Shown: positions 17,530-27,018 of the stretch, piece after piece | Layout of the letters: every line of letters starts with the position of its first letter | How positions within the stretch are numbered: the first letter of the stretch is position 1 | Assembly: GCA_963724285.1 (NCBI GenBank) | Contig: CAVRUD010000034.1 | Coordinates: forward strand, 41,534 to 105,533 | Source: CAVRUD01 sp963724285 | GTDB lineage: Bacteria; Chloroflexota; Chloroflexia; Thermomicrobiales; UBA6265 | Length of the DNA: 64,000 nucleotides | Reading direction: 5' to 3' | Notes under the pieces: generated by a model | Databases searched by the model: none | Seen by the model: only the letters and a program-made list of their open reading frames with translations | What the model was told of the DNA's origin: nothing | Program-made: the position numbers and the translations under genes

Positions 17530-19145
17530 TTGAAGACGTTCTTCTTGCCGCGTGGGATGTATGGCGTCCGCGCGCTGGCCGCATTCTTGATGGTGGCGGG
17601 CTTTCTGGCCGCCGGGACCAGGACCATCGCGGCTCAGGACGACGAGTCCGGACTGGATGGAAACACCTTCACCGGCCCGAACTTCGGTTGGTCGGTCGAG
17701 TGGGACGAAGACGATTGGACCTTTGAGACGGAGGACAATTCCGGAGGAAGCGACTTCCTCCAGCTCTCGACCGTCGAAGAGCCGTTCGCCCTGGCACAGT
17801 TCTTTGCTGGACCAGGCTTTGACGGCGATCCGGACGACTGTGTTGCCGGATATGAAGACTCCCTCGCCGGGCGTGAATCCAACAGCGACGTGGCAGAAGC
17901 CGATGAATTCGAACTGCCGGAGACGCCGGACGACGGCGCAGCGGCAATCTACTCCTATGTCGCTGCGCTCGACAGCGGTGACTTTGATCTCGTCGAGTAC
18001 GTCTCCTGCCAGACGGTCGTCGAAGACGAAGCCGTCCTGGTCTTCAGTGTCACCACAACCCCGAACGTGTTTGAAGACCTGATTCCGGTCATCGACGACC
18101 TCGCGGCGGAGATCACCCTGCCTGAGCGCGGGCAGCTCTAACCAGGACGACGAAGATGTCACGCCCGACGCCGACGAGGACGAGGACGTGACTCCGGACG
18201 CCGACGACGAAGAAACCCCGGAGGCAGACGAGGAGGAGACCCCGGAGGCCGACGACGAGGAAACGCCCGCGGCCGATGACGAGGAAACACCGGAAGCTGA
18301 CGAAGAAGAGACTCCAGAGGGCGACGAAGAGGACGCCGAACCCACCCGCAATGTCCTGCTCGGAGAAGACGACGAGGAGACTCCGGCCGCCGATGACGAC
18401 GAGCCCCAGGCCGAGTCCGGCATCGACGGCGCCACCTACACCAGCCCGACCTACGGGTATACGGTCGCGTGGGACGACGACGTTTGGATCGCTAACCCCG
18501 ATGCCGAGACTCGTCGACGACGGCCCCGTTGGCCTCGACCGCCTTTACATCGAGCACCTCGAAGACGGCGACCTGTTCGCGGCTTCTACATCGAAGGCAA
18601 GGCCGACTACGATGGTGATGTCGCCGATTGCATCGAGGGCGAGGAAACCTGCTCGGCAACGATGAGGCGTTGATCGACCTCGTGCCGTTCGAGGACGACC
18701 AGGGCGATCCGGTCGATGGCGAGTCCGACGCGGCGGCGAGTACGCCGCGTTCATGACCACCTACGAGGACGACGACGGCGAAGAGGTACGAGATCGTCTG
18801 GTACATCGAGTGCCAGACCCTGGAAGCGGACGAGTCGGTCGGCGATCTTACCCTGTTCACCAGCGAGGCGAACTACGAGGACGAGCTGGCGCGGCCCAGG
18901 ACGTGATCGACTCGCTGGAGCTGGACGGCGGCAGCGCCTCGGACGACTCTGTCGAGGACGAGGACACGAGCACTCCGTCCGCCGATGACGAAGACGCCAC
19001 CGACGAGGAGCCCACTGAAGACGCCGACGCGGCGGACGACGAGCCCGCCGATGACGAGCCCGCTGACGATGAGGAACCGACCGAAGAGCCGACGGATGAA
19101 GAGGACACGGCCCGGGCGCCGATGATGATCGGGTTCGCTGGCTAG
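17530..19145 (+). CDS. Secreted two-domain acidic-linker protein, paralogue 2, multiply frameshifted
   Basis: TTG 17530 follows AAAGGA by seven bases. Signal peptide to TIAAQDD, then a first domain nearly identical in plan to paralogue 1 (GPNFGWSVEWDEDDW, DPDDCVAG, VEYVSCQTVVEDEA). This frame stops at 18141, but the acidic linker (TPEADEEE repeats) carries on in another frame, followed by GATYTSPTYGYTVAWDDDVW. Short pieces of a second domain in alternating frames (FYIEGKADYDGDVADCIEG, WYIECQTLEADESVG) then lead to a final acidic tail ending MMIGFAG at 19145. At least five frame changes lie between 18141 and 18910. It starts 62 bases after paralogue 1, so the two are probably one transcript. 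Confidence 0.65.
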
Positions 19146-19175
19146 CAGTCAGCACACATCACCGAACCTCAGAAA

Positions 19176-19206
19176 ACGGGGGCGGGCGCGATGTGCCCGC
19201 CCCCGT
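19176..19206 (+). terminator. Terminator after the acidic-linker pair
   Basis: Perfect 12-bp stem ACGGGGGCGGGC / GCCCGCCCCCGT with a 7-base loop, 30 bases after the last stop; only a weak T-rich tail. Confidence 0.7.
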
Positions 19207-19259
19207 CTGTATTGTCATGACATTGAACGCCAGATTAACGCGGGCCGCGTATCGCTCAT

Positions 19260-20420
19260 CTATACGGCCGCAGCGTCGAGCGCCTGGCGAAGGTCCACTT
19301 CGAGATCCTCGGGATCCTCGATCCCAACCGAGAACCGAATCAGGTCAGAGTGGGAGTACGGCCAGATGAGCGAGCCGCAGTCGCCCAGGCTCACGGCTAG
19401 TGCCGGGATGCGCAGGGCCGTAAAGAAGGTGCGGTGCCGCGAAACCCCATCACGGAGCCGGAACGACAGCATCCCACCAAACTGATCCCCGACAAGTGCC
19501 CGGATCGTGTGATGCCCTGGTGAATCGGGTAGCCCTGGGTAGTTCACCTCGGCGACGACGTGATGGTCGTGCAACAGCCGGGCTAGTCGCAGGGCATTTT
19601 CCGAATGTCGCGCGACCCGCAGCGACAGGGTCTTGACGCCCGCCAGGAGCGTCCAGGCCGCAAACGGGGTCATCGTGCCGCCGGTGCGCACCAACCGGTC
19701 CCGCACCGGCCCGACCAACTCGACTGGCCCGCTCACGATACCGCCCAGTACCTGACCATGACCGGAGAGGTATTTCGTGGCGCTGTGGATCACCACGTTC
19801 GCGCCGTGCTCCAGCGGCCGCAGGAGTACGGGCGAGAGGAAGGTGTTGTCCACCACCAGCGTCACGCCCCGGGCCTGGGCCAGCGCCGCCACGGCGTCGA
19901 GATCCGCCACCCGCAGCGAAGGATTGGAGATGACCTCGATCAGGATCGCGCGGGTATCGGATTCGATCGAGGCGGCGAGGGCGTCGAGATCTCGGACGTT
20001 GACGCTCGTCACCCGCGCCCCCGCCGCTGGGAGGTCGTGGGCCAGAAGATCCTGTGTGCCGTTGTATAGCTCGTCGGACACGATCAGGTGGCCACCGTCA
20101 CGAGTCAGATGGAGCAGCGTTGCGGCGATCGCGGCCATGCCATTGGCGGCCGCAACGGCGGTCTGCGCCCCTTCGAGGTTGGCGAGCTTCACTTCCAGCA
20201 CCCGCACGGTGGGGTTGCTGTCCCGCGAGTAGACGAAGTGCGGCTCCCGCCCTTCGCGCCAGCGAGTCAGTTGGTCAAACGAGTGGAAGGCGTAGGTCGC
20301 GTTCTGATAGAGCGGCGTCCCGTGCGCTCCGGTCGTTGGATCCGGGGCCTCTCCGGCGTGGACGGCTCGTGTAGCGAACCCATCGCGGCCAGATAGGTGC
20401 TCGTTTCCGCCCATGTTCAT
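19260..20420 (-). CDS. PLP-dependent trans-sulfuration enzyme
   Basis: 386 residues of the Cys/Met metabolism family. The PLP lysine is in HSATKYLSGHGQVLGG, YSRDSNPTVR is the conserved tyrosine/phosphate region, VDNTFLSPVLLRPLEHGA contains the pyridine-binding aspartate, and GGMLSFRL plus SLGDCGSLI belong to the C-terminal domain. These enzymes make or break cystathionine, or act as methionine gamma-lyase or O-acetyl(homo)serine sulfhydrylase. The sequence does not settle which. The start may be this ATG or the one two codons in (20414), which has AGGGG better placed. It splits the acidic-linker family and is divergent from paralogue 3. Confidence 0.87.
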   Translation of the reverse strand: MNMGGNEHLSGRDGFATRAVHAGEAPDPTTGAHGTPLYQNATYAFHSFDQLTRWREGREPHFVYSRDSNPTVRVLEVKLANLEGAQTAVAAANGMAAIAATLLHLTRDGGHLIVSDELYNGTQDLLAHDLPAAGARVTSVNVRDLDALAASIESDTRAILIEVISNPSLRVADLDAVAALAQARGVTLVVDNTFLSPVLLRPLEHGANVVIHSATKYLSGHGQVLGGIVSGPVELVGPVRDRLVRTGGTMTPFAAWTLLAGVKTLSLRVARHSENALRLARLLHDHHVVAEVNYPGLPDSPGHHTIRALVGDQFGGMLSFRLRDGVSRHRTFFTALRIPALAVSLGDCGSLIWPYSHSDLIRFSVGIEDPEDLEVDLRQALDAAAV

Positions 20421-20606
20421 CCCCTGTTCCGCGGTGAGTCATTAATCGCTGCGTGGCTCCAGCAGGATACCCGTTGGGAAGAAACCGGGAAGGGCTCGCG
20501 ACCATGATCTACCCATAGCGATAAGGCATCGCTCAGCCCGGACAGGACTCGCCGCTCCAACTTGGCGAAACCGGGCAAACGACAAGTTCCTGGCAGAGGA
20601 GTTCCT

Positions 20607-21914
20607 ATGGGCGCCCGAAAACGACTGCCCGTCCACCCCTTGCTCTCGAAACTACGCTCCCTCGGAACGCTCGCGGTCCTGATCGCCATGACCGCGACGA
20701 TCGTCACGACTTCCCAGGCAGACGCCAAAGTTCGGGACAACACCTACACCGGCGAAAACTTCGAATGGTCGATCGAATGGGACGGCGACGTCTGGAGCTT
20801 CGAGGACGAGGACAATTCCGAAGGTTCCGACTTCTTCTCGCTCATCTCTCGGGACTACAACTCGAGCACCGCGATGTTCCTCGCCATTGAGGGCTTGCCC
20901 GATCTGGAGGAGTGCGTCAACTCCTGGGCGGAGATGATCCTCGGCGTCAGCGGAAGCGAGGACTATGAGCAGCTTGAACACACGGACGCGATCGAAACTC
21001 GGCCTGGCGGCGCCGCCGCGGTCTTCCGCTACGACGTCGTGACCCAGGGATCAATGATCTCGACCGCCTCGTATGTCCAGTGTTTTCCCATGATGGATGA
21101 CGTCGTGTTCCGCGTCAGTGTTCTGACTGATCTGCGGCCGAGGGAGAAGACGTTTGCCCGCGTTGAGGACATCCTGAAGACCCTAGAAACCTCAAAGTCC
21201 GCCAGCGGTTCCGATGATTCCTCCGACACTCGCGATGACACCCATCAGTCCGATGATGACGACGCCAACGACCGCGACCGCGAAGAGGAGGAAGACGACG
21301 AAAACACCCGAGATGACGACGACTCGTCCCGCGGCGACGATGACGAAGTCGATCAGCAAGACGACCGCGACGACGCTGACCGGGACGACGAGTCTGCCGA
21401 TGATCGCGACGAAGACACCGTCGAGACCGGCATCGACGGCAACCAGTACGTCAGCCCGACCTACGATTTCAGCGTCGAGTGGGACAACGAGGTCTGGGCT
21501 GTCGATCCCGATGAGGAATTGATCAACGAGCTCCCGGCCGACATGGCGCTCGACCGCCTGGTTCTGGACACCGAGACCGCCACTCTCTACATCGAAGGGC
21601 GGATCGACTTCGACGACGGCGACATGGAGGCCTGTGTCGATCACGATATCGATGCGCTGGAGCAGAGAAGCGAAATCAGCAATCTCGACGTCCGTGCAGA
21701 TGAGAACGGCGACCCGATAGAGGGTGAAACAGCCGACGGCGCGTTCAAGGTGATCACCCTCACCATGGAGGACACCAATCTCACCGCATACGTCGAGTGC
21801 CGTCCCATCGACGAAGGTGAGTCCGTTCTGGTCATCACCCTCATTACCAAGGCATCCAACTTCGATGACGCGACTTTCGACATGGCCGATGTGACCGACT
21901 CCATCGACGTTTAG
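20607..21914 (+). CDS. Secreted two-domain acidic-linker protein, paralogue 3
   Basis: ATG 20607 follows AGAGGA by about six bases; 435 residues. Signal peptide ending near TTSQADA. Domain 1 (about 40-205) starts NTYTGENFEWSIEWDGDVW with EDNSEGSDFFSL, Cys in LEECVNSW and Cys in YVQCFP. The acidic linker (about 205-285) is Asp/Arg-rich rather than Thr-Pro. Domain 2 (about 285-435) starts NQYVSPTYDFSVEWDNEVW, with Cys in MEACVDH and Cys in YVECRP. It is intact, so it is the best guide to the architecture of the family. Its 3' end faces the convergent flavoenzyme gene 22 bases away. Confidence 0.8.
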   Translation: MGARKRLPVHPLLSKLRSLGTLAVLIAMTATIVTTSQADAKVRDNTYTGENFEWSIEWDGDVWSFEDEDNSEGSDFFSLISRDYNSSTAMFLAIEGLPDLEECVNSWAEMILGVSGSEDYEQLEHTDAIETRPGGAAAVFRYDVVTQGSMISTASYVQCFPMMDDVVFRVSVLTDLRPREKTFARVEDILKTLETSKSASGSDDSSDTRDDTHQSDDDDANDRDREEEEDDENTRDDDDSSRGDDDEVDQQDDRDDADRDDESADDRDEDTVETGIDGNQYVSPTYDFSVEWDNEVWAVDPDEELINELPADMALDRLVLDTETATLYIEGRIDFDDGDMEACVDHDIDALEQRSEISNLDVRADENGDPIEGETADGAFKVITLTMEDTNLTAYVECRPIDEGESVLVITLITKASNFDDATFDMADVTDSIDV

Positions 21915-21936
21915 GTCGCCGCTATGCCCGCACGCG

Positions 21937-23007
21937 CTACTGCCACGAGACGATCAGTTCATCAACGGTTCGTCGCGGCCGCCGGACTGGGTCCTTCGCG
22001 GCAAACCCCACCGGCAGGAGCGCATGCGGAATCAGATTCTCCGCCAGTCCCAACACGTCGCGGACGATGTCCGGGCAGAAAAGCGGGGCGCACATCCAAC
22101 CACTATCCAAGCCGGCGGCGAAGATGGTCAGCAAGAAGTTCTGGACCGCGGCCCCCAAACTCTGGATCGCCATCGTCGTCTCAGCGGCCTGGCGGTCGGC
22201 ATCGGGATAGGCATCAAGGTCCGCCAGGTAGAGACATGCAATGACCAGCACCGGAGCGGTGATCAGCCGCTCCCGGGAACGCTCCAGACGATATTGAACG
22301 ACCTCCGCCGGCTGCCTATCCAAGTTCAACTGAACTCGCCAGGTCGCCGCCATCGCATCCGCAAGCGCAAGACGCCGTTCCGGCGTCTCGACCACCGCAA
22401 ACCGCCACGGTTGCCGTCCATGTGGCGACGGCGCCCAGCCCGCCGCCGCTATCGCCTCTTCGATGACCGCCCGCGGCACGGGCGTAGAACTGAAGGCCCG
22501 AACCGAGCGTCTGCCCCGCACCACCTCGGCAAGATCGCCGGGTCTGGGCAGCGGCCCCTCGGGGCCCAGCCCAGACCATGACGAACCTGAGTGGATCGCA
22601 ATCCGGATCACCAGCCGTTCTTCCAGATTCATCCGCTCGTACTGATGATATTTGGCCCGCAGGGCCGCAACCGCCGCCGAATGGCCCTGGTCCCTCGGCT
22701 CCAACAGCGAAGCAGAGCCACGCAAATGAACCCACCCGAGACGAGTCCAATCCTCCTGATACTCATCCGCAACGATCGCGACCTCTGGCCGCTCCAGGAT
22801 GTCGCGGACCCGGCCAAGCTGCCGATCACCGACCGACTTCGGCTTCTCGTCGAGGGCAGTCACGATCTCCGGTCCGTCGTTGCCCCGAACGAGGGCGAAG
22901 CAGAACGGATGGATCGTGCTGGCGCCGACCGCGCTGCTGGTCGCGAGGTGAGCGACTCGGCGCCCTTCGACGAAAGCAAGTTCGGCCTCGGTTGGGCGGC
23001 GGGTCAC
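21937..23007 (-). CDS. PPOX-domain / FbiB-type nitroreductase fusion
   Basis: 356 residues. Residues about 1-140 are a split-barrel PPOX domain of the F420/FMN type (RRVAHLATSSAVGAS, HPFCFALV, DWTRLGWVHLRGSASLL). Residues about 150-356 are a nitroreductase: RGRRSVRAFSSTPVPR, then PSPHGRQPWRFAVVE, AAVQNFLLTIFAAGLDSGWM and LFCPDIVRDVLGL. These match the C-terminal half of actinobacterial FbiB, which reduces dehydro-F420-0 with FMNH2. Given cofE, cofC and cofD 6-9 kb away, this is a candidate dehydro-F420-0 reductase (inference). It is the last gene of the riboswitch-led minus-strand operon, 45 bases after the binding-protein gene. Confidence 0.82.
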   Translation of the reverse strand: MTRRPTEAELAFVEGRRVAHLATSSAVGASTIHPFCFALVRGNDGPEIVTALDEKPKSVGDRQLGRVRDILERPEVAIVADEYQEDWTRLGWVHLRGSASLLEPRDQGHSAAVAALRAKYHQYERMNLEERLVIRIAIHSGSSWSGLGPEGPLPRPGDLAEVVRGRRSVRAFSSTPVPRAVIEEAIAAAGWAPSPHGRQPWRFAVVETPERRLALADAMAATWRVQLNLDRQPAEVVQYRLERSRERLITAPVLVIACLYLADLDAYPDADRQAAETTMAIQSLGAAVQNFLLTIFAAGLDSGWMCAPLFCPDIVRDVLGLAENLIPHALLPVGFAAKDPVRRPRRTVDELIVSWQ

Positions 23008-23052
23008 TGGCGATTCCTTCAGGGTCGAAGCGGTTTCCAGACGATCCGTGAC

Positions 23053-24627
23053 CTAGCGGACAGCGGCGATTACATACTGGTCGGCCCGCGGCGTCCAGGC
23101 GGGGAGGTCAGCGGCTTGCCCGTAGATGGCGGTGAGATCGTAGAGGTAGATCGCGGCTGGCTCTTCGTGCAAAACCTGTCCGAGCTGGATGTAGAGATCG
23201 GCGCGGGTTGCGGGATCTGGCTCGGCAGCAGCGGCATCGATCAGCGTCTGGGCATTGGGATTGTCGTGGCGAGACAAGAACCCCTGGTTGGACACAACCA
23301 GATTGAGGAGGTTGAAGGGATCGAACATGGGTCCCCAGGTGACGAGGCGGAGAGCGCCGAGTTCGGGATCCTTCCAGCCAGCATTGAAGACGGCGAGGTC
23401 CACGGCCTGCAGCTTCACCGTGATCCCGACTTCGTCCAGCATCCCGGCGACAGCCTCAGCGATGACCTGCTGATCGACCGTAGCGTAGTCCATCGTCGTT
23501 TCGAACCCACCCTCCAGTCCCGCCTCGGCCAGGAGAGCCTTCGCCTGATCAGGATCGTGGGAATATGACGCCAGGTTTGGATCGTACCCAAGCCCACCTT
23601 CGACGAAGAAGTTGGCCAGCCGCCGGCCGTAGCCGCCCCGCAACGCGTCGATGATCGCCTCGACATCGACCGCGAGGTTGAGCGCTTGCCGGACCCTGGG
23701 ATCACCGAACGGTTCGATGTCCGTCGGAATGCGAATCCAGGCCGACGCCGAGATCGGAGTTGCGTTGATGACCGCGTCGCCATCCTCGACCGCCTCGACC
23801 TGATCGATTGGCACCGCCCGAATGAGATCGGCCGTCCCCGACAGCAGGTCGGCGACTCGTGTCGCCCCTTCCGGCACGAAACGATAGTCGACCGCGGAGG
23901 CGACAGGCTGGCCCTTAGGACTGCCCGCGAAGTAGTCCGGGTTCACCTCCAGTGAGATCTGCTGACCTCGCTCCCAGCCGACGAAGCGGTACGGACCGGT
24001 CCCGATCGGATTGGCCGTCAGTTGTTCGGCGGTGGCGGTTGGCGGGATCATCACCAGCCAGGCCGCGATCTGGGCCGGCAACCACAGTGCAGGCTGCGAC
24101 AGAATCAAGTGAACGGTATAGTCATCGACCGTCTGGACCTCCTGAATCACCGAGAAATTACCAGCCACCTGCGAGGCAACGTCCTCATCCAGGATATGCG
24201 CAACCGAGGCCACGACCGACGCCGCGTCGAACGGCGTGCCGTCGTGGAAGGTCACGCCTTGCCTGAGCTTGATCTCGACGGTCAGAGGATCAATCGCCTC
24301 GTAAGACTCGGCGAGGATGAACTCCAATTCCCCGGCGGGGTTGAACTGCACCAGAGAATCGTAGATCGAGTGGACCACCGACCAGGCATTCTCGTCATAG
24401 GAGAGGGCCGGATCGAGTGTGTCGGGCTCTTCGACCAGGTCGATCGTCAGTCGCTCCGCCAACGCAACGGGCGTCCCGTCCTGACGGAGCGCAAGGTTTG
24501 CGGCCGACCCGACACGGGCTCCAGCCAGTCCGGCTAAAGCACCGGCTGCCGCGCCCATGCCGAGGAGTGAGCGGCGGCTGGTCGGCCGCCAGAGCGGTGA
24601 CGTCGGATCATACGAGCTCGTGGCCAT
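23053..24627 (-). CDS. Family 5 ABC solute-binding protein, Tat-exported
   Basis: 524 residues. A twin-arginine signal (SRRSLLGMGAAAGALAGLAG) is followed by the family 5 (DppA/OppA/NikA) pattern: EEPDTLDPALSYDENAW, YDSLVQF, VEIKLRQGVTFHDGTPFDA, GTGPYRFVGWERG and DPRVRQALNLAVDVEAI. This family delivers peptides, nickel, opines and other solutes to permeases of the DppBC type, which are encoded just upstream in the same operon. No cysteine lipid-anchor site is seen. The FMN riboswitch ahead of the operon suggests that the solute is a flavin or flavin precursor; the protein itself does not prove it. Confidence 0.88.
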   Translation of the reverse strand: MATSSYDPTSPLWRPTSRRSLLGMGAAAGALAGLAGARVGSAANLALRQDGTPVALAERLTIDLVEEPDTLDPALSYDENAWSVVHSIYDSLVQFNPAGELEFILAESYEAIDPLTVEIKLRQGVTFHDGTPFDAASVVASVAHILDEDVASQVAGNFSVIQEVQTVDDYTVHLILSQPALWLPAQIAAWLVMIPPTATAEQLTANPIGTGPYRFVGWERGQQISLEVNPDYFAGSPKGQPVASAVDYRFVPEGATRVADLLSGTADLIRAVPIDQVEAVEDGDAVINATPISASAWIRIPTDIEPFGDPRVRQALNLAVDVEAIIDALRGGYGRRLANFFVEGGLGYDPNLASYSHDPDQAKALLAEAGLEGGFETTMDYATVDQQVIAEAVAGMLDEVGITVKLQAVDLAVFNAGWKDPELGALRLVTWGPMFDPFNLLNLVVSNQGFLSRHDNPNAQTLIDAAAAEPDPATRADLYIQLGQVLHEEPAAIYLYDLTAIYGQAADLPAWTPRADQYVIAAVR

Positions 24628-24680
24628 TAACTCGCTCCTTGATGAGGCGGACCGGAGCCCGCCGCTACGTCCGGCCGCGC

Positions 24681-25613
24681 CTACCGCGCCGGATCCAGTA
24701 CGTCATGCAACCAATCACCAAGCAGGTTGAATCCGAGGACAGAGAGCGCAATTGCGACGCCGGGAACGGTCGCGACCCATGGATTGGTCAGGAGTTGATC
24801 GCGTCCAGCGGCGACCATGCCGCCCCAGGTGACCGTGTCGCCCGGCACGCCGAGACCGAGATAGGAGAGGGCCGCCTCGTACAGGATGAGCGCCGCCACC
24901 TGCTGGCTGGCGATGACGATCACCGGCCCGGTGAGATTCGGCAGGAAATGGCGCAGGAGAATCCGGATCGGCCCGGCACCGCTGACACGGGCCGAGTCCA
25001 CAAATGCGGCTTCCCGCAAGGAGAGCGTCTGCAAACGTACGATGCGGGCATAACCCACCCAGCCAGTCAGCACCAGCACGACGATCACGTTGCGCAGGCT
25101 GTGCCCCAGAGCGGCGGTCACCGCCACCGCAACGACGACGAACGGCACCGCAAGCTGAACGTCAGTCAGGTAGGTGACGATCCGGTCGAGCCAGCCGCCG
25201 GTTGATCCGGCTACCGCGCCGAGGACCGTCCCGATCGTCCCCGCCAGGATGGTTGCCGAGACGCCGATCAAGAGGGACACTCGCGCCCCGGCGATGATCC
25301 TGGCGAGGAGGTCCTGGCCGAGGGCATTGGTGCCCAGCGTGTGCTCCCAGGAACCGCCCGCCCAGACCGGCGGCGCCAGCCGCCCGGAGAGGTTCTGCTT
25401 GTCGGGATCGAGTCCGCTCAGATCCAGGATCCATGGGCCCAGAACCGCCAACGTCGCGATGATGACGACGGTCGAGAGGCCGATGACGCCGCCTGGCGTC
25501 AGACGCCGACCCCGAGACCGGACTGACGGAACGAGCGTGGGCCGTTTGGTGCTTCGCTCGGAGGCGGCAGCCGGAAGAGCGGCGCCGGCCACGAGCGTTT
25601 GTTCGCTCGCCAT
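24681..25613 (-). CDS. ABC transporter permease, DppC type
   Basis: 310 residues. A long polar N-terminus is followed by five or six membrane helices, the first VIGLSTVVIIATLAVLGPWI. The cytoplasmic EAA loop, which docks on the ATPase, is EAAFVDSARVSGAGPIRILLRHFLPN. GTNALGQDLLARIIAGARVSL is the conserved DppC/OppC segment. It begins nine bases after the DppB-type gene ends and precedes the binding protein. The operon has no ATPase gene, so it must borrow one encoded elsewhere. Confidence 0.88.
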   Translation of the reverse strand: MASEQTLVAGAALPAAASERSTKRPTLVPSVRSRGRRLTPGGVIGLSTVVIIATLAVLGPWILDLSGLDPDKQNLSGRLAPPVWAGGSWEHTLGTNALGQDLLARIIAGARVSLLIGVSATILAGTIGTVLGAVAGSTGGWLDRIVTYLTDVQLAVPFVVVAVAVTAALGHSLRNVIVVLVLTGWVGYARIVRLQTLSLREAAFVDSARVSGAGPIRILLRHFLPNLTGPVIVIASQQVAALILYEAALSYLGLGVPGDTVTWGGMVAAGRDQLLTNPWVATVPGVAIALSVLGFNLLGDWLHDVLDPAR

Positions 25614-25622
25614 GGCGCGCCC

Positions 25623-26570
25623 CTATCCTCGCCCCGAGGAGCCGGCGGGCCCGGTCTCGAAGCGAATTCGGGGATCGAACCATCGGGCCAGCAGGTCGAT
25701 CACCAGGTTCACGCCGACGATCAATCCGGCCAGGACAACGACGAAGGCCTGCACCAGGGGAATGTCGCGGTCGTTCGCCGCCTCGATGGCGAGGCGGCCC
25801 ACGCCCGGGTAGGCAAAGACGGCTTCAACCACGACCGCGCCACCGAGGAGAAAGCCTGCCTGCAGCCCGACGAATGCGAGCGTTGGGAGGGCAGCGTTCT
25901 TGAACGCGTGCCGGCGAACCACCGCGCCGCGAGAGAGCCCTTTCCCCTCCGCCGTGCGGATGTAGTCCCGGTGCAGCGTCTCGATCAGGGAAGCGCGAAG
26001 CAACCTGGCAATGGTCGCAGCCGGGTAAGCGGCCAATGTGACAGCGGGGAGGATCAGCGAATTGATCCCGTCGCCTCCGGACGATGGCAACCAGCGCAGA
26101 TGCACGGCAAACGCGACAATCAGGAGCGTGCCAAGCCAGAACCCCGGGATCGATTGTCCGAGCAGGGCAAACCCGGTCGCGAACAGATCGACCAATCCGC
26201 CCGGACGCGCTCCGGCCGCCATTCCTAGGGGAACGCCGACCGCGATCGCCAGCGCAAGCGCCATCCCCGCCAGCGACAGCGTAGCCGGAAGCCGATCAAG
26301 TACGGCGCTGAGCGCCGGGCGACGCTCCGCCCAGGACTCGCCGAAGTCGCCGGTCACGGCGCGGCCGATGAAGCGCAGGTACTGCTCGGCGACCGAGGCA
26401 TCGAGGCCGTAATGACGCCGCAGGATCTCCTGCTGCTCCGGCGAACTTCCCGGGGGTACGAGCCCGGAGAGGGGGTCGCCGGAGAGGTGCATGAGCCCGA
26501 ACACGAGGCTTGCGACGCCGAGCATGACCGCGAGGGCGTGGACGAGACGAAGTGCCAGGAACCGGAGCAT
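25623..26570 (-). CDS. ABC transporter permease, DppB type
   Basis: The ATG at 26570 (MLRFLALRLVHALAVMLGVA) gives 315 residues and a normal DppB N-terminus; the 65 extra codons upstream are leader sequence. AAAGGAG lies 13 bases before it, rather far. Features: PLSGLVPPGSSPEQQEILRR, LRFIGRAVTGDFGESW, and the EAA loop RTAEGKGLSRGAVVRRHAFKN. It is the first gene after the FMN riboswitch and its terminator. It forms the heteromeric channel with the DppC-type protein encoded next. Confidence 0.88.
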   Translation of the reverse strand: MLRFLALRLVHALAVMLGVASLVFGLMHLSGDPLSGLVPPGSSPEQQEILRRHYGLDASVAEQYLRFIGRAVTGDFGESWAERRPALSAVLDRLPATLSLAGMALALAIAVGVPLGMAAGARPGGLVDLFATGFALLGQSIPGFWLGTLLIVAFAVHLRWLPSSGGDGINSLILPAVTLAAYPAATIARLLRASLIETLHRDYIRTAEGKGLSRGAVVRRHAFKNAALPTLAFVGLQAGFLLGGAVVVEAVFAYPGVGRLAIEAANDRDIPLVQAFVVVLAGLIVGVNLVIDLLARWFDPRIRFETGPAGSSGRG

Positions 26571-26763
26571 TGGACGAGTAACGCTCCTTTCGAAAACATG
26601 AGCCCCGGACCGGGTGCTCGCGGCAAGGCTTACGCTGGACTGCACCGCATCGCGATGCGCCAAACCGTTCGTTTCGCTTCGTTCGGGCGTCTGTCGGTGA
26701 CGCTGGACGGCGGCGGGAGCGTCCCCGCCCGTCCCGAACGCCCCGTCTGCTCGACGGGACAAC

Positions 26764-26791
26764 AAAAAACCCGAGAGCGATGCGCTCCGGG
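26764..26791 (-). terminator. Intrinsic terminator of the FMN riboswitch
   Basis: On the minus strand, CCCG-GAGCG / CGCTC-T-CGGG (one bulged T, 3-base loop) is followed by TTTTTT. It lies 75-100 bases downstream of the aptamer and before the dppB start, so it is placed to stop transcription when FMN is bound. Confidence 0.8.
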
Positions 26792-26865
26792 CTCGAGGAT
26801 CGTGTTAGGGCAAAGGCAATGCACGGCAGCCGCCGGAACCTGGATAGGCCCCTGGCAATCCGCGC

Positions 26866-26990
26866 GCCTTCTCCCATCCGGACTTTACCGTCGGCACCGG
26901 AATTTCACCGGTTCGTGCTCACCTGAACCCAGGTGCGCTCGCGGGCTGTAACCGCCGGTCGGGAATTGGCGGGCCTCATTCGCCCGCCTC
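26866..26990 (-). promoter_or_regulatory. FMN riboswitch (RFN element)
   Basis: Read on the minus strand, the conserved RFN blocks appear in order: TTCCCGACCGGCGGT, AGCCCGCGAGC, then CGGTGAAATTCCGGTGCC, GACGGTAAAGTCCGGATG and GGAGAAGG. This is the six-helix aptamer that binds flavin mononucleotide and usually switches off riboflavin synthesis or uptake genes. The variable arm is the short stem ACCTGGGTTCAGGT. A promoter lies 20-50 bases upstream and a terminator downstream, so control is probably by transcription attenuation of the permease, binding-protein and flavoenzyme operon. Confidence 0.95.
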
Positions 26991-27018
26991 ACCCAACCCC
27001 GAAGGCTTCGCTTCCCAT

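Noticed and set aside
16850..19100. Repetitive acidic region as a DNA repeat or CRISPR
   Set aside because: The repeats are codon-level (GAC/GAG/GAA with Thr-Pro) and keep a reading frame; they are protein linkers.
20421..20606. SAM riboswitch ahead of the trans-sulfuration gene
   Set aside because: None of the conserved SAM-I core words are present and no terminator follows; only an ordinary divergent gap is seen.
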